Of a stretch of 64,000 bases of DNA, positions 46,352 to 54,686 are shown one piece after another. Numbering within the stretch: the first letter of the stretch is position 1; each line of letters starts with the position of its first letter. The stretch is taken from assembly GCA_016716125.1 (NCBI GenBank), contig JADJWZ010000016.1, positions 28,059 through 92,058 on the forward strand. Direction: 5' to 3'. The stretch is from Ignavibacteria bacterium. GTDB lineage: Bacteria > Bacteroidota > Ignavibacteria > Tepidaquicellales > Tepidaquicellaceae. A program made the position numbers and the translations under genes. The notes beneath the pieces were generated by a model. That model did not search any database and was not told the origin of the DNA. It worked only from the letters and a program-made list of their open reading frames with translations.

Positions 46352-46696
46352 TCAATTGAATTTTTCAACTGCAGCTTTCTCTTCTTTATAAATTTCAAAT
46401 AAAATCGGAAATCCTAACATATCAAAAATATTATAGATTTTGTCACTCATTGCACAAAGTTTTATATCTCCTGCATTACTTCTCGCAGTTTCAATAAATG
46501 CCATAAATACACCTAATCCCGCACTGCTGATATAGGACAGTTTTTCAAAATTTACAATGATTTTGAATTTATTTTCCGAAATTATTTTCTCAAAACACTT
46601 CTCCAGCTCTACGGAAGTGTGCGCATCCAGATAACCTTCAAGATCTAAAATTGAAATGTTATCTTTCTGCTTGGTTTTTATTGAAAACTCTTCCAT
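46352..46696 (-). CDS. RsbV-like STAS-domain anti-anti-sigma factor
   Basis: A 114-residue single STAS domain: ISILDLEGYLDAHTSVELEKCFEKI, then KIIVNFEKLSYISSAGLGVFMAFIE with the expected phosphorylatable serine (S58, just before A-G-L). In RsbV/SpoIIAA proteins this serine is phosphorylated by the RsbW-type kinase and freed by the PP2C phosphatase. It is the first gene of the minus-strand cluster 46696-44143, with a spacing of 10 bp to the kinase gene, so the three are co-transcribed by inference. Confidence 0.9.
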   Translation of the reverse strand: MEEFSIKTKQKDNISILDLEGYLDAHTSVELEKCFEKIISENKFKIIVNFEKLSYISSAGLGVFMAFIETARSNAGDIKLCAMSDKIYNIFDMLGFPILFEIYKEEKAAVEKFN

Positions 46697-46882
46697 TATA
46701 TATTTATTTTTTAATTTGTGCCAAAATCCATAAAATTAACATTAAAATAAATGGTATTATTTAAATTTATAATTCGAATTATATTTTTTCAGCAGAAATG
46801 TATCTAATGAAATGAATTTAACCGGTTGCTTAAATGAATAATAAAATATTTCTTTGATTCTTATTAAACAGAGATAATGGAT

Positions 46883-46910
46883 TTGTATACCAAATATCAT
46901 AGATTATAAT
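46883..46910 (+). promoter_or_regulatory. Candidate promoter for anmK
   Basis: TTGTAT at 46883-46888 and TATAAT at 46905-46910 are separated by 16 bp, about 28 bp before the anmK ATG. The -10 is a perfect sigma-70-type box, but the region is very AT-rich, so this is a candidate only. Confidence 0.35.
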
Positions 46911-46938
46911 TCGTATTTAGTTTATCTTTGTTGCATTA

Positions 46939-48105
46939 ATGAAGATTTTAAGGGGAAAGGGAATTAAGTCCCGCAGAAAAATTATCGGGATCTTATCGGG
47001 TACGTCTATCGATGCTGTGGATTTAGTCCTTACAGAAATTACCGGATCGGGAGTGAATTCAGGAATTAAGGTATTAAATTTTTATTCTTTTCCGATTAAA
47101 TCAGAACTGAAAAATTTAATTTTAAAACTCTCATCTGATAGAAACGGTACTGCAGGAGATATTTGTAAATTAAATTTTATAATCGGAAGACTATTCAGTT
47201 TTACTATTAATAAATTTTTAAGAAAAAATAAAATTACACCCCACGAAATAGATTTGATAGGTTCCCACGGTCAGACAATTTACCATTATCCTTTTAAAAA
47301 GAATCAATCCGGATTTAATTCGAATTCTACTTTACAAATCGGCGATATTTCAGTGATTGCAAACGATACAGGAATTAATACAGTAGGCGATTTCAGAACA
47401 GCCGATGTCGCGGTTAACGGACAGGGAGCGCCTCTCGTTCCGTACCTTGATTATATTTTAAGCCGAAAAAGAAAAATAAATTCTGTTTTTCTTAATATCG
47501 GCGGTATTTCAAATATAACATATATCAGAAAAAATGCTGAACTGAAAGATGTAATTGCCTTTGACACCGGTCCGGGCAATATAATATTGGACCTGATCTC
47601 TCAAAAATATTTTAAAAAAAAATTCGATAAAGACGGAAATATTGCCTCTAAAGGGAATATCATTCCGGAACTGATCAGCAAATTACTTTCATTTGATAAG
47701 TTCATATATTCGAAACCTCCCAAATCTACAGGGAGAGAATATTATAATCCCGATTTTTTTAAAAAGGTTATCGGCAGCAAAAAGTATGATCCGGCTGATA
47801 TTATGGCTACTTTTAATTTTTATACTGCATATTCAGTGTTTATAAATATTCAGAATCTTAAAATTGATATTATTATTATCAGCGGAGGCGGGTCATTAAA
47901 TTTAGTTCTTGTAAATCATATTATTAGTTTATTCGATAATATTGCAGTTGAATATCTGGACTATAACGGGATTAATTCTTCAAATAAAGAGGCGGTTTTA
48001 TTTGCGGTACTGGCAAATGAACTGGTCTGTGGTAATAAAGCAAATATCAGATCTGTAACCGGTGCCGATAAAAATGTCTTTCTTGGTAAAATGAGCTTTG
48101 CTTAA
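46939..48105 (+). CDS. anmK: Anhydro-N-acetylmuramic acid kinase
   Basis: A 388-residue kinase of the ASKHA fold that phosphorylates and opens 1,6-anhydro-MurNAc during peptidoglycan recycling. Motifs: GILSGTSIDAVDLVL (phosphate-1 loop), GSHGQTIYHYP, GDFRTADVAVNGQGAPLVPYLDY, LNIGGISNITYI, AFDTGPGNIILDL and IIISGGGSLN. Length is normal. It opens a four-gene plus-strand run with SDR, epimerase and aldehyde dehydrogenase genes (gaps 9, 23 and 21 bp). MurQ and other recycling genes are not adjacent. The ATG at 46939 is used; about 14 residues precede the conserved core. Confidence 0.95.
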   Translation: MKILRGKGIKSRRKIIGILSGTSIDAVDLVLTEITGSGVNSGIKVLNFYSFPIKSELKNLILKLSSDRNGTAGDICKLNFIIGRLFSFTINKFLRKNKITPHEIDLIGSHGQTIYHYPFKKNQSGFNSNSTLQIGDISVIANDTGINTVGDFRTADVAVNGQGAPLVPYLDYILSRKRKINSVFLNIGGISNITYIRKNAELKDVIAFDTGPGNIILDLISQKYFKKKFDKDGNIASKGNIIPELISKLLSFDKFIYSKPPKSTGREYYNPDFFKKVIGSKKYDPADIMATFNFYTAYSVFINIQNLKIDIIIISGGGSLNLVLVNHIISLFDNIAVEYLDYNGINSSNKEAVLFAVLANELVCGNKANIRSVTGADKNVFLGKMSFA

Positions 48106-48114
48106 TAATATTAG

Positions 48115-48843
48115 ATGAATCAAAAAGTAGCAATAGTAACCGGAGGAACGGGAGCATTAGGCAGAACGATAACAGATAAATTATCTGATGAAGGTATAAA
48201 AATTTATATTCCGACCCGGGATATTGAAAAATTTAATAAAGTGTATGACAGGTCTCAAAAAGATGATATGTCAGAGTTTAATCTTAAAATGATATTTTCT
48301 TTTAATTGTGATATTACAGATGAAAATTCTGTAATTGAATTTGTAAATAATATCGGAGCTCTTGAAAGCGGCAGAATTGATTATCTGATTAACACTGCAG
48401 GCGGTATTGACAAACCTGTTAAAACTGCGGAATTGGCAACAGAATCTTTAATGAATATGCTGAATTTAAATTTCATGTCAGCATTTTATTTTTCACGAGA
48501 AGTCTTGAAATTTATGGTAAAAAATAAATTCGGAAGAATAATTTCATTCGGCAGTAAATCTTCAACTGAAATCACTCCTGAGAGATTCGCTTATTCATAT
48601 TCGAAACAAGGTGTTACTGAACTTATGAATATTTTAAGCGAAGAAAATAAAAATTATAATATTCGTTGCAATACAATTATTCCGGGGATTATAGATACTT
48701 CTGCAAACAGGGAGTGGGGCTCTGAAGATGAAATAAAAAAATGGACTAAAACTGACGACATTGCTGAAATAGTTTCAGATTTAATATCAGATAAATTCAA
48801 ATCATTGAGAAGCACTGAATTAAAACTTTATAATTCAATTTAA
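48115..48843 (+). CDS. Short-chain dehydrogenase/reductase
   Basis: A 242-residue classical SDR. The cofactor loop TGGTGALGRTI is near the N-terminus and the NTAGGID motif comes around residue 95. The catalytic pair is S-x-x-S and Y-x-x-x-K in YSYSKQG (about 155-162). The cofactor and substrate are unknown. It sits 9 bp after anmK and 23 bp before an epimerase gene, which suggests a shared transcript. SDRs of this kind act on many alcohols and ketones. Confidence 0.92.
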   Translation: MNQKVAIVTGGTGALGRTITDKLSDEGIKIYIPTRDIEKFNKVYDRSQKDDMSEFNLKMIFSFNCDITDENSVIEFVNNIGALESGRIDYLINTAGGIDKPVKTAELATESLMNMLNLNFMSAFYFSREVLKFMVKNKFGRIISFGSKSSTEITPERFAYSYSKQGVTELMNILSEENKNYNIRCNTIIPGIIDTSANREWGSEDEIKKWTKTDDIAEIVSDLISDKFKSLRSTELKLYNSI

Positions 48844-48866
48844 CTAAAAAAAATTATTTAAAATAA

Positions 48867-49910
48867 ATGAAAATTGTTGTAACAGGAGGAGCAGGATTTC
48901 TCGGCTTTCATATCTCACAAAAAATTAACAGAATAACGGAGTTTAAGAATTGTACATTCTTTGATATTGCTGATTTTGAAAACGATGAATACAATAATGA
49001 TATAAACTGTATATACGGGGATGTAAGGGATAAAGCGCAAATGGATGAAATGATGAAAGATGTGGATGTAGTGATACACTGCGCCGCTGCATTACCGCTT
49101 TGGAAAAAAAAAGACATATACGAAACTAATGTTGACGGAACAAGAAATGTAATGGAAAGTTCTCTGAAAAATAAAGTAAACAGGGTAATTCATATTTCAT
49201 CAACCGCAGTATACGGAGTTCCGGATGTTCATCCTTTATTTGAAGATCATCAGCGGGAAGGCGTTGGACCATACGGCACCAGCAAAGTAATGGCAGAGGA
49301 AGTCTGCGAGGAATACAGGAAAAAAGGTTTACCGATCTGCATTTTAAGACCAAAAAGTTTTATCGGAACAGCGAGACTCGGCGTATTTCAGATACTGTAT
49401 GACTGGGTGGAATCAGGCGTAAAAATTCCGATCATCGGAAACGGGAAAAACAGATATCAGCTTTTTGAAGTTGAAGATCTTGTAGATGCAATTCTACTTG
49501 CTTCCACGCTTCCGCTGGATAAAATTAACGATACATTTAATGTCGGCGCAAAAGAATTCAGGACCGTCAATGAAGATGTTGGCGCAATGTGTGAATATGC
49601 AGGAACAGGCTCGAGAGTAATGACAACTCCATCAAGTCTGATAAAACCTTTGCTTAGATTTTTTGAAATCCTTAATGTTTCACCATTGTATAAATGGATT
49701 TACGGAACAGCAGATACGGATTCATTTGTTTCAATTGATAAAGCCCGGACACAGCTTGGCTGGGAACCGAAATATTCTAATTCAGAAGCGCTCATCAGAT
49801 CTTATAAGTGGTATCTTGATAATAAACATACTATTCAGCAGGGAACTGGAGTTACGCACAGAATTGCCTGGAAACAAGGAGTGTTATCATTTTTTAAAAA
49901 GTTTTTATAA
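48867..49910 (+). CDS. NAD-dependent epimerase/dehydratase family protein
   Basis: A 347-residue extended SDR. The N-terminal VVTGGAGFLGFHI has the G-x-x-G-x-x-G nucleotide motif. The catalytic site is likely Y-x-x-x-K in YGTSKVMAEEV (about 135-140), and the substrate part follows with LRPKSFIGTARLGVFQILYDWVESG and GNGKNRYQLFEVEDLVDA. Members act on nucleotide sugars, sterols or other substrates; none can be chosen here. The position in the anmK run (gaps 23 and 21 bp) gives no firm pathway. Confidence 0.9.
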   Translation: MKIVVTGGAGFLGFHISQKINRITEFKNCTFFDIADFENDEYNNDINCIYGDVRDKAQMDEMMKDVDVVIHCAAALPLWKKKDIYETNVDGTRNVMESSLKNKVNRVIHISSTAVYGVPDVHPLFEDHQREGVGPYGTSKVMAEEVCEEYRKKGLPICILRPKSFIGTARLGVFQILYDWVESGVKIPIIGNGKNRYQLFEVEDLVDAILLASTLPLDKINDTFNVGAKEFRTVNEDVGAMCEYAGTGSRVMTTPSSLIKPLLRFFEILNVSPLYKWIYGTADTDSFVSIDKARTQLGWEPKYSNSEALIRSYKWYLDNKHTIQQGTGVTHRIAWKQGVLSFFKKFL

Positions 49911-49931
49911 TTATAATTAAGAATCTATCAA

Positions 49932-51296
49932 ATGAGAAAATTTATCCTGGACATTAATCCTTCAAATGAAGAATTAATTGAAAAAATAAAATGTTCTTCA
50001 CCCGGTGAAATTGCTTCAGGCGTGAAACTGGCGAGAAAGGCTTTCAAAGTCTGGAGTAAAGTACCTTTAAAAAAGCGTATTGCTCTTTTTAAAAAAATAG
50101 CTAAAGATCTGAATAATGAAAAGAAGAGTATCGGCAGACTGGTTACAAAAGAAATGGGTAAGGTATACAGATCTGCTGTCGGAGAATGTGAAGGCACTGC
50201 ATATGCTATTGAAGAAAATATTAAACTGGCGGAGAAAGCATCTGAAATAGAAATATTTAAAGAAGGAAATCTCGTTACTGAAGTTCATCACATCCCAATT
50301 GGTGTGGTAGCAGTTATTACTCCCTGGAATTTTCCTGTCGGAATGCCAGAATCATTATTATCTCCTGCTATTCTTATGGGTAATACTGTTGTATTTAAAC
50401 CATCTGAAAATACTCCTTTAACCGGAAAAGCAATTTACGATATTTTCAACAGATACCTTCCAAAAGGTGTTATCAATTTACTTCAGGGCGCTGAAGAAGT
50501 CGGTGAAGCTCTGTTAACTTCTGATATTGATATGGTTTCTTTTGTAGGCTCACAGGCAGTCGGGAAAAAAATAATGGAAGCATGTTCTAAAAAGCTTAAC
50601 AGATTAGTGCTTGAGCTTGGCGGAAAAGATCCAATGATTATACTTAAAGATGCTGATCTTGATAAAGCGGTAAATTATGCAGTGAACGGATCTTTAAGGA
50701 ATTCCGGTCAGGTATGTGTTTCTGTTGAAAGAATTTATGTAGATCAGAGTATTTTCAGTAAGTTCGAAAAAATGGTTCTTGACAAAGTGAAATCCTACAA
50801 AGTTGGAGACGGATTTGATGACGTTGACATGGGACCTATGGTCAGCGAATCTCAGAGAAATCATGTGTTAACACAGATTGAAGATGCTAAAAGAAAAGGG
50901 GCAAAAGTTTTATTCGGCGGTAATGCAATAGAACGAAAAGGATTTTTTATAGAACCTACCGTTATCAGTAACCTGAATCATAAGCATGATATAATGGTTA
51001 CTGAAACCTTTGGTCCTGTAATCTGCCTTCAAAAAGTAAGAAATGCTGAAGAGGCAGTTGAAAAAGCAAATGATTCAACATTCGGACTCGGAGCGACAAT
51101 TTGGACGAAAAATTCTGACAAAGGAAGAAAAATTGCTGAACAAATTGACTCTGGAATGATCGGAGTAAATCAGGGAATCGGTGGTGTATCAGGAACACCA
51201 TGGGTTGGCATTAAGCAAAGCGGATTCGGATATCTCGGATCTGCAGAAGGTGTCAGACAGTTTTCAGTACCTAAAAAAATATCATACAAAAAATAG
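49932..51296 (+). CDS. Aldehyde dehydrogenase family protein (succinate-semialdehyde dehydrogenase-like)
   Basis: A 454-residue NAD(P)-dependent aldehyde dehydrogenase. Catalytic C262 lies in NSGQVCVSVERIYV and the general base E228 in LVLELGGKDPMI. Other family motifs are ITPWNFPVGMPESLLSPAILMGNTVVFKPSE and SFVGSQAVGKKI, with the substrate end GTPWVGIKQSGFGYLG. The KxSG-like segment (IKQSGFG) and the overall pattern resemble the succinate-semialdehyde/NADP-dependent group, but the substrate is not certain. It closes the anmK run and is followed by a strong terminator. Confidence 0.92.
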   Translation: MRKFILDINPSNEELIEKIKCSSPGEIASGVKLARKAFKVWSKVPLKKRIALFKKIAKDLNNEKKSIGRLVTKEMGKVYRSAVGECEGTAYAIEENIKLAEKASEIEIFKEGNLVTEVHHIPIGVVAVITPWNFPVGMPESLLSPAILMGNTVVFKPSENTPLTGKAIYDIFNRYLPKGVINLLQGAEEVGEALLTSDIDMVSFVGSQAVGKKIMEACSKKLNRLVLELGGKDPMIILKDADLDKAVNYAVNGSLRNSGQVCVSVERIYVDQSIFSKFEKMVLDKVKSYKVGDGFDDVDMGPMVSESQRNHVLTQIEDAKRKGAKVLFGGNAIERKGFFIEPTVISNLNHKHDIMVTETFGPVICLQKVRNAEEAVEKANDSTFGLGATIWTKNSDKGRKIAEQIDSGMIGVNQGIGGVSGTPWVGIKQSGFGYLGSAEGVRQFSVPKKISYKK

Positions 51297-51317
51297 TAAT
51301 TCACATATAACAAGCTT

Positions 51318-51355
51318 ACAAAAAGTAACCTGCTTTTAAGCAGGTTACTTTTTTT
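51318..51355. terminator. Bidirectional terminator between aldehyde dehydrogenase and MerC-like genes
   Basis: The 13-bp perfect stem AAAAGTAACCTGC/GCAGGTTACTTTT with a 6-nt loop has T-rich flanks on both sides. It lies between convergent genes. Confidence 0.93.
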
Positions 51356-51371
51356 TACTTTAAATATTAAT

Positions 51372-51809
51372 TCAGCAGTTACATTCCGGAATGTGCTTTT
51401 GTTTAGATAACCTTCTGTTTACAAAGTGGCTTATTGCTATTAAAAAAGCTCCGATCGGCGTAATTAAAAATAAAAAGATATTATCAAGATCATGACTTGT
51501 CTCATGATGTTCATGATACATTAAATGACTGACTACTATGATTGTTAATCCGGTTAAAAATATTATTCCGGGAATAAAACTTCTGTGATGATTCAGATAC
51601 CCATGCTTAAAAGTAAATATTCCAATTAACAAACTTATGGAAATGAAACCAATCTCAACTAACGGGTTACTGAAAAAGGACATACCGTAATAAGTAAGTG
51701 TAATTATTATAAACGGCATTAGAATGCAGTGCACGGCGCAGGCTGATGAAGCTATAAAGCCAATCATATCCAGCTTCAGAGAAAGTTTATGTTTAATTGT
51801 TTTTGACAT
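51372..51809 (-). CDS. MerC-domain small membrane protein
   Basis: A 145-residue protein with four hydrophobic segments. The MerC signature is at the N-terminus: IGFIASSACAVHCILMPFIIITL, with the paired cysteines C-x-x-x-C. A His-rich loop (YHEHHETSH) and a Cys-containing C-terminus (HIPECNC) suggest metal binding. MerC proteins take up mercuric ion in some mer operons, but most chromosomal homologues have unknown substrates. No merR or merA is present. The ATG at 51830 would add seven residues; the internal ATG at 51809 gives the more usual MSKTIKHKLS start. Confidence 0.85.
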   Translation of the reverse strand: MSKTIKHKLSLKLDMIGFIASSACAVHCILMPFIIITLTYYGMSFFSNPLVEIGFISISLLIGIFTFKHGYLNHHRSFIPGIIFLTGLTIIVVSHLMYHEHHETSHDLDNIFLFLITPIGAFLIAISHFVNRRLSKQKHIPECNC

Positions 51810-51989
51810 ATTAAAGCAAATGATTTGCAAAATAATTCATTCTTCTGATTTAAACAATTCAATAGGAACCGGATTAAAAGTTACGCTTTAACTCAATCAG
51901 CAGGATATACATTATGATAAATTTTTCTTACATGAATGTTAAGTTCAAAATTCTAATATTGGCAGAAACGATATCAATACAATTTATAA

Positions 51990-52559
51990 GTGGAAATTGT
52001 TTTAAGTATTTTTTTTGGAATTGGACTGAGTGCAGCCAGCGGATTCAGAATATTTATACCTTTTCTGATCCTTAGCATTGCAGTCTCTTCCGGCTGGGTT
52101 GATGTAAACGAAAACTTTTCATGGCTTTCCGGTTTTCCCGCAATGGTTTCCTTTCTCGTTGCATCAATAATAGAAACAGCAGGTTATTTTAATCCCTGGA
52201 TAGATAATATGCTTGACACAATTTCAACACCGGCGGCAATTATTTCAGGAACAATACTTTGCCTGGCTGTTATAAATGAAAATGAATTTTATCTTAAACT
52301 GATACTGGCTTTGATATTCGGCGGCGGAGTTGCGGTAAACGTTCAGTTTCTGACTGTAAAAGCGCGATCTGTTTCTTCCGTATTTAAATCCGGAATGGGA
52401 AATCAAATTATTGCAGGATTTGAGCTTTTACTATCTATACTTATCACTTTTGCAACTATTTTTTATCCTATTGGAACATTCATATTTATTTCAATTCTGA
52501 TTTTAATATTACTTAAAATTTTAAAAAATGCAAAATCCAGATTAAGAGAAAAATTCTGA
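51990..52559 (+). CDS. DUF4126 family membrane protein
   Basis: A 189-residue multi-pass protein (about five hydrophobic segments), starting at GTG at 51990. The N-terminal IFFGIGLSAASGFRIFIPFLILSIAVSSGW and the middle SIIETAGYFNPWIDNMLDTISTPAAIISGTI are the patterns of DUF4126 proteins. Function unknown. It is on its own between the divergent MerC-like gene and the tRNA-Leu, with 239 bp downstream before the tRNA. Confidence 0.85.
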   Translation: MEIVLSIFFGIGLSAASGFRIFIPFLILSIAVSSGWVDVNENFSWLSGFPAMVSFLVASIIETAGYFNPWIDNMLDTISTPAAIISGTILCLAVINENEFYLKLILALIFGGGVAVNVQFLTVKARSVSSVFKSGMGNQIIAGFELLLSILITFATIFYPIGTFIFISILILILLKILKNAKSRLREKF

Positions 52560-52798
52560 ATTCATTTTGAATCGATGTTGAAAACATAAATAAGATTACC
52601 AGTACAAAATAGTAAAACTCATATGTATGAAGTCAGCAAACTGTTTAAATTAATTTCCGTTTTGTTAATTTAAAATAAAAAATTCTGCATAAATCCTATA
52701 ATAATTTAATACAATAAGCTGATAAAGTAAAAAAGATTTAAAAAGTTATATATTAGTATTTAATGTTAACTTCTCATCACTTAATTTTGCAGCTTGCA

Positions 52799-52881
52799 GC
52801 GGGAGTGGCGAAACTGGCAGACGCACCATCTTGAGGGGGTGGCGCCCACAAGGCATGCGGGTTCAAGTCCCGCCTTCCGCA
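52799..52881 (+). tRNA. tRNA-Leu (anticodon GAG)
   Basis: The acceptor stem GCGGGAG/CTTCCGC (one G-U pair) is followed by discriminator A; CCA is not encoded. The anticodon stem CCATC/GGTGG encloses TTGAGGG, giving GAG. A long variable arm (class II) and T-arm GCGGG/CCCGC around TTCAAGT are present. Length 83 nt. It is followed 115 bp later by rpsF. Confidence 0.95.
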
Positions 52882-52936
52882 CTGATATTTCAGGCGTTTC
52901 AGTTAATATTTTTGCTCCGCAGTTATTATAACTATC

Positions 52937-52967
52937 TTGATTATTAGCTATAATCGTGATATATTTG
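52937..52967 (+). promoter_or_regulatory. Candidate promoter for rpsF
   Basis: CTTG at 52936-52939 and TATATTTG at 52960-52967 match the Bacteroidota-type pattern TTG-N20-TAnnTTTG, about 30 bp before the rpsF start. A TATAAT at 52949-52954 is a rival sigma-70-like -10. Neither is confirmed. Confidence 0.3.
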
Positions 52968-52996
52968 TAGCTTTATAAATTAATACTTAGGAAATT

Positions 52997-53488
52997 TTGT
53001 CAAAAAAGTTTTATGAATCCTATGTTATCTTTGACGGTAATTTAGATGATTCTGCAATTGAGGATCTGATTAAAAAATATGAATCATTATTTTCCAAAAA
53101 TGAAATTGATGTTGTAAACATCGTCAGAATCGGAAGAAAAAGATTAGCGTATGAAATTAACAGAAAAGTTAATGGATTTTATATTTGCTTTGAAATAAAC
53201 TCACCTCCGGATTTAATATCGAAACTGGAGCGTGCTTATATTCTTGATGAAAGTATTTTGAGATACCTGACCATTTTTGTTTCAGATAAAACAAAAGTCG
53301 AGAAAGAAGAGCACTTTAAGCATAAAGCAATTATGCAGGCAAAATTTGAAGATAATAAAGCCAAAGAGCTTAAGGAAGAGCTTGAGAAAGCTGCAGAGCT
53401 TGAGAAAGCTGCAGAGCTGGAAAAATCTGCAGAACTGGAAAAAAAAGATACTGAGCCGAGCAAGGAAAAGATCTTAGAAAAAAACTAA
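52997..53488 (+). CDS. rpsF: 30S ribosomal protein bS6 with repetitive C-terminal tail
   Basis: A 163-residue S6 starting at TTG (52997) with GGAAAT just upstream; no in-frame ATG fits. The core (about 1-100) has FYESYVIFDGNLDDSAIEDLIKKYESLF, NIVRIGRKRLAYEINRKVNGFYICFEI and YILDESILRYLTIFV. The last 60 residues are a charged tail with AELEKAAELEKSAELEKK repeats, likely coiled coil, not found in E. coli S6 (131 residues). S6 pairs with S18 on the 30S platform. It leads rpsF-ssb-rplI (gaps 39 and 71 bp). Confidence 0.95.
   Translation: MSKKFYESYVIFDGNLDDSAIEDLIKKYESLFSKNEIDVVNIVRIGRKRLAYEINRKVNGFYICFEINSPPDLISKLERAYILDESILRYLTIFVSDKTKVEKEEHFKHKAIMQAKFEDNKAKELKEELEKAAELEKAAELEKSAELEKKDTEPSKEKILEKN
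53378..53443 (+). repeat. 18-bp tandem repeat in the rpsF tail
   Basis: About 3.7 copies of an 18-bp unit (GAGCTTGAGAAAGCTGCA and variants) at 53378, 53396, 53414 and a partial one at 53432 encode the repeated hexapeptide ELEKAA/ELEKSA. Copy number could vary between strains, as in-frame change would not break the gene. Confidence 0.85.
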
Positions 53489-53527
53489 CTAAATAAGTAA
53501 ATAAAACACTAACAGTGGAGGAAAATT

Positions 53528-53995
53528 ATGGCCGATTATAAGATGCCGGAACTTAATGCAGTAGTAATTGCAGGAAATTTAACAAAGGATCCTATTTTCA
53601 GACAAACAAATACAGGGACTCCGGTTGTAAATTTCTCAATTGCAAGTAACAGAAGATTTAAGGATAAGAATGATGAATGGAAAGAGGATGTATGTTATGT
53701 CGGAATAGTTGCATGGAACAGACTTGCAGAGAGTTGTAAGGATAGATTAAGAAAAGGTAATGCTGTTTTAGTGGACGGTGAATTGCAGAGCAGAACTTTT
53801 AAAACTGAGGACGGAGCAAACAGAACAATTGTCGAAATTAAGGCAAGAAGGATTCAGTTTTTAAATAAAAAAGGCACAAGTTCTGATTCAGAAGATGTTG
53901 TATCTGAGAAAGAAGATGATTTAAATTCATATACAGATGATTCTTTTGATTCATTGCTTTCTCCGGAAGATTCAGATCTGCTGAAGGATAAATAA
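53528..53995 (+). CDS. ssb: Single-stranded DNA-binding protein
   Basis: A 155-residue SSB with the OB-fold core (about 5-115): LNAVVIAGNLTKDPIFRQTNTGTPVVNFSIASNRRF, DVCYVGIVAWNRLAESC and LRKGNAVLVDGELQSRTF. A Ser/Asp/Glu-rich tail follows. The usual acidic tip D-D-D-I-P-F, which recruits partner proteins, is absent: the protein ends SPEDSDLLKDK. GTGGAGG precedes the ATG as a good ribosome-binding site. It lies between rpsF and rplI. Confidence 0.95.
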   Translation: MADYKMPELNAVVIAGNLTKDPIFRQTNTGTPVVNFSIASNRRFKDKNDEWKEDVCYVGIVAWNRLAESCKDRLRKGNAVLVDGELQSRTFKTEDGANRTIVEIKARRIQFLNKKGTSSDSEDVVSEKEDDLNSYTDDSFDSLLSPEDSDLLKDK

Positions 53996-54016
53996 AAATT
54001 TAAAAAAAATTCAATC

Positions 54017-54051
54017 AGGGTGGAAGATATTTTAACCACCCTAAATTTTTT
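54017..54051 (+). terminator. Hairpin with T-run between ssb and rplI, possible terminator or attenuator
   Basis: The 7-bp stem AGGGTGG/CCACCCT with a 12-nt loop is followed by AAATTTTTTC. It is 22 bp after the ssb stop and 16 bp before rplI, so it could partly end the rpsF-ssb transcript. Confidence 0.6.
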
Positions 54052-54066
54052 CAATCAATAAATAGA

Positions 54067-54609
54067 ATGAAAGTAATACTAAAAAAAGACAATGAGCTTC
54101 TTGGTGATGAAGGTCAGATAGTAGAAGTTAAAAACGGATACGCAAGAAACTTCCTTATTCCTAATGGTATAGCGATAGCAGCTAATAAATCAAATTTAAT
54201 AAGTCACGAGGAAATAAAAAAGCAAAGAAGCAGAAAGACTGATAAACTGCTTACTGATGCAAATCAGCTTGCAGGTGTTTTAAGTTCTTACTCATTTGAT
54301 TTTAAAGTAAAAACAGGAGAAGAAAATAAATTGTTCGGGTCTGTTACTTCTCAGATGATACATGAATTACTGGAAAATAAAGGATTTACAACAATTGAAA
54401 AGAAGAAGATCTTGTTAAAAGAACCGATCAAATCTCTTGGTGAGCATGAAGTTGAAATTAAATTACAGCAGTCTGTTATTGCAAAGATCAAAGTAAATGT
54501 TTCCAAAGAAGAGGACGATACTGAAATAAAACCTGAATCTTCAATGACCGAAGAAGAAAATAATGAAGTTGTATCAACAGAAGAAACTACAGAATCAAAA
54601 ATCGATTAA
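54067..54609 (+). CDS. rplI: 50S ribosomal protein bL9
   Basis: A 180-residue L9. The N-terminal domain MKVILKKDNELLGDEGQIVEVKNGYARNFLIPNGIAIAA is the family signature. The linking helix (KKQRSRKTDKLLTDANQLAGVL) and C-terminal domain (GEENKLFGSVTSQMIHELL ... EPIKSLGEHEVEIKL) are complete. About 35 extra residues at the end are acidic and Thr/Glu-rich, longer than E. coli L9 (149 residues). A bidirectional terminator lies 33 bp after the stop. Confidence 0.97.
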   Translation: MKVILKKDNELLGDEGQIVEVKNGYARNFLIPNGIAIAANKSNLISHEEIKKQRSRKTDKLLTDANQLAGVLSSYSFDFKVKTGEENKLFGSVTSQMIHELLENKGFTTIEKKKILLKEPIKSLGEHEVEIKLQQSVIAKIKVNVSKEEDDTEIKPESSMTEEENNEVVSTEETTESKID

Positions 54610-54637
54610 AGTTTAGATTTATTATTAAGATAGTAAA

Positions 54638-54670
54638 ACAAAAAACCCGGATTAAACCGGGTTTTTTGTT
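54638..54670. terminator. Bidirectional terminator between rplI and the BamA-fusion gene
   Basis: The stem AAAACCCGG/CCGGGTTTT with a 6-nt loop has an A-run before it and TTTTTTG after it, between convergent genes. Confidence 0.92.
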
Positions 54671-54686
54671 TTAGCAATAAATTTTC

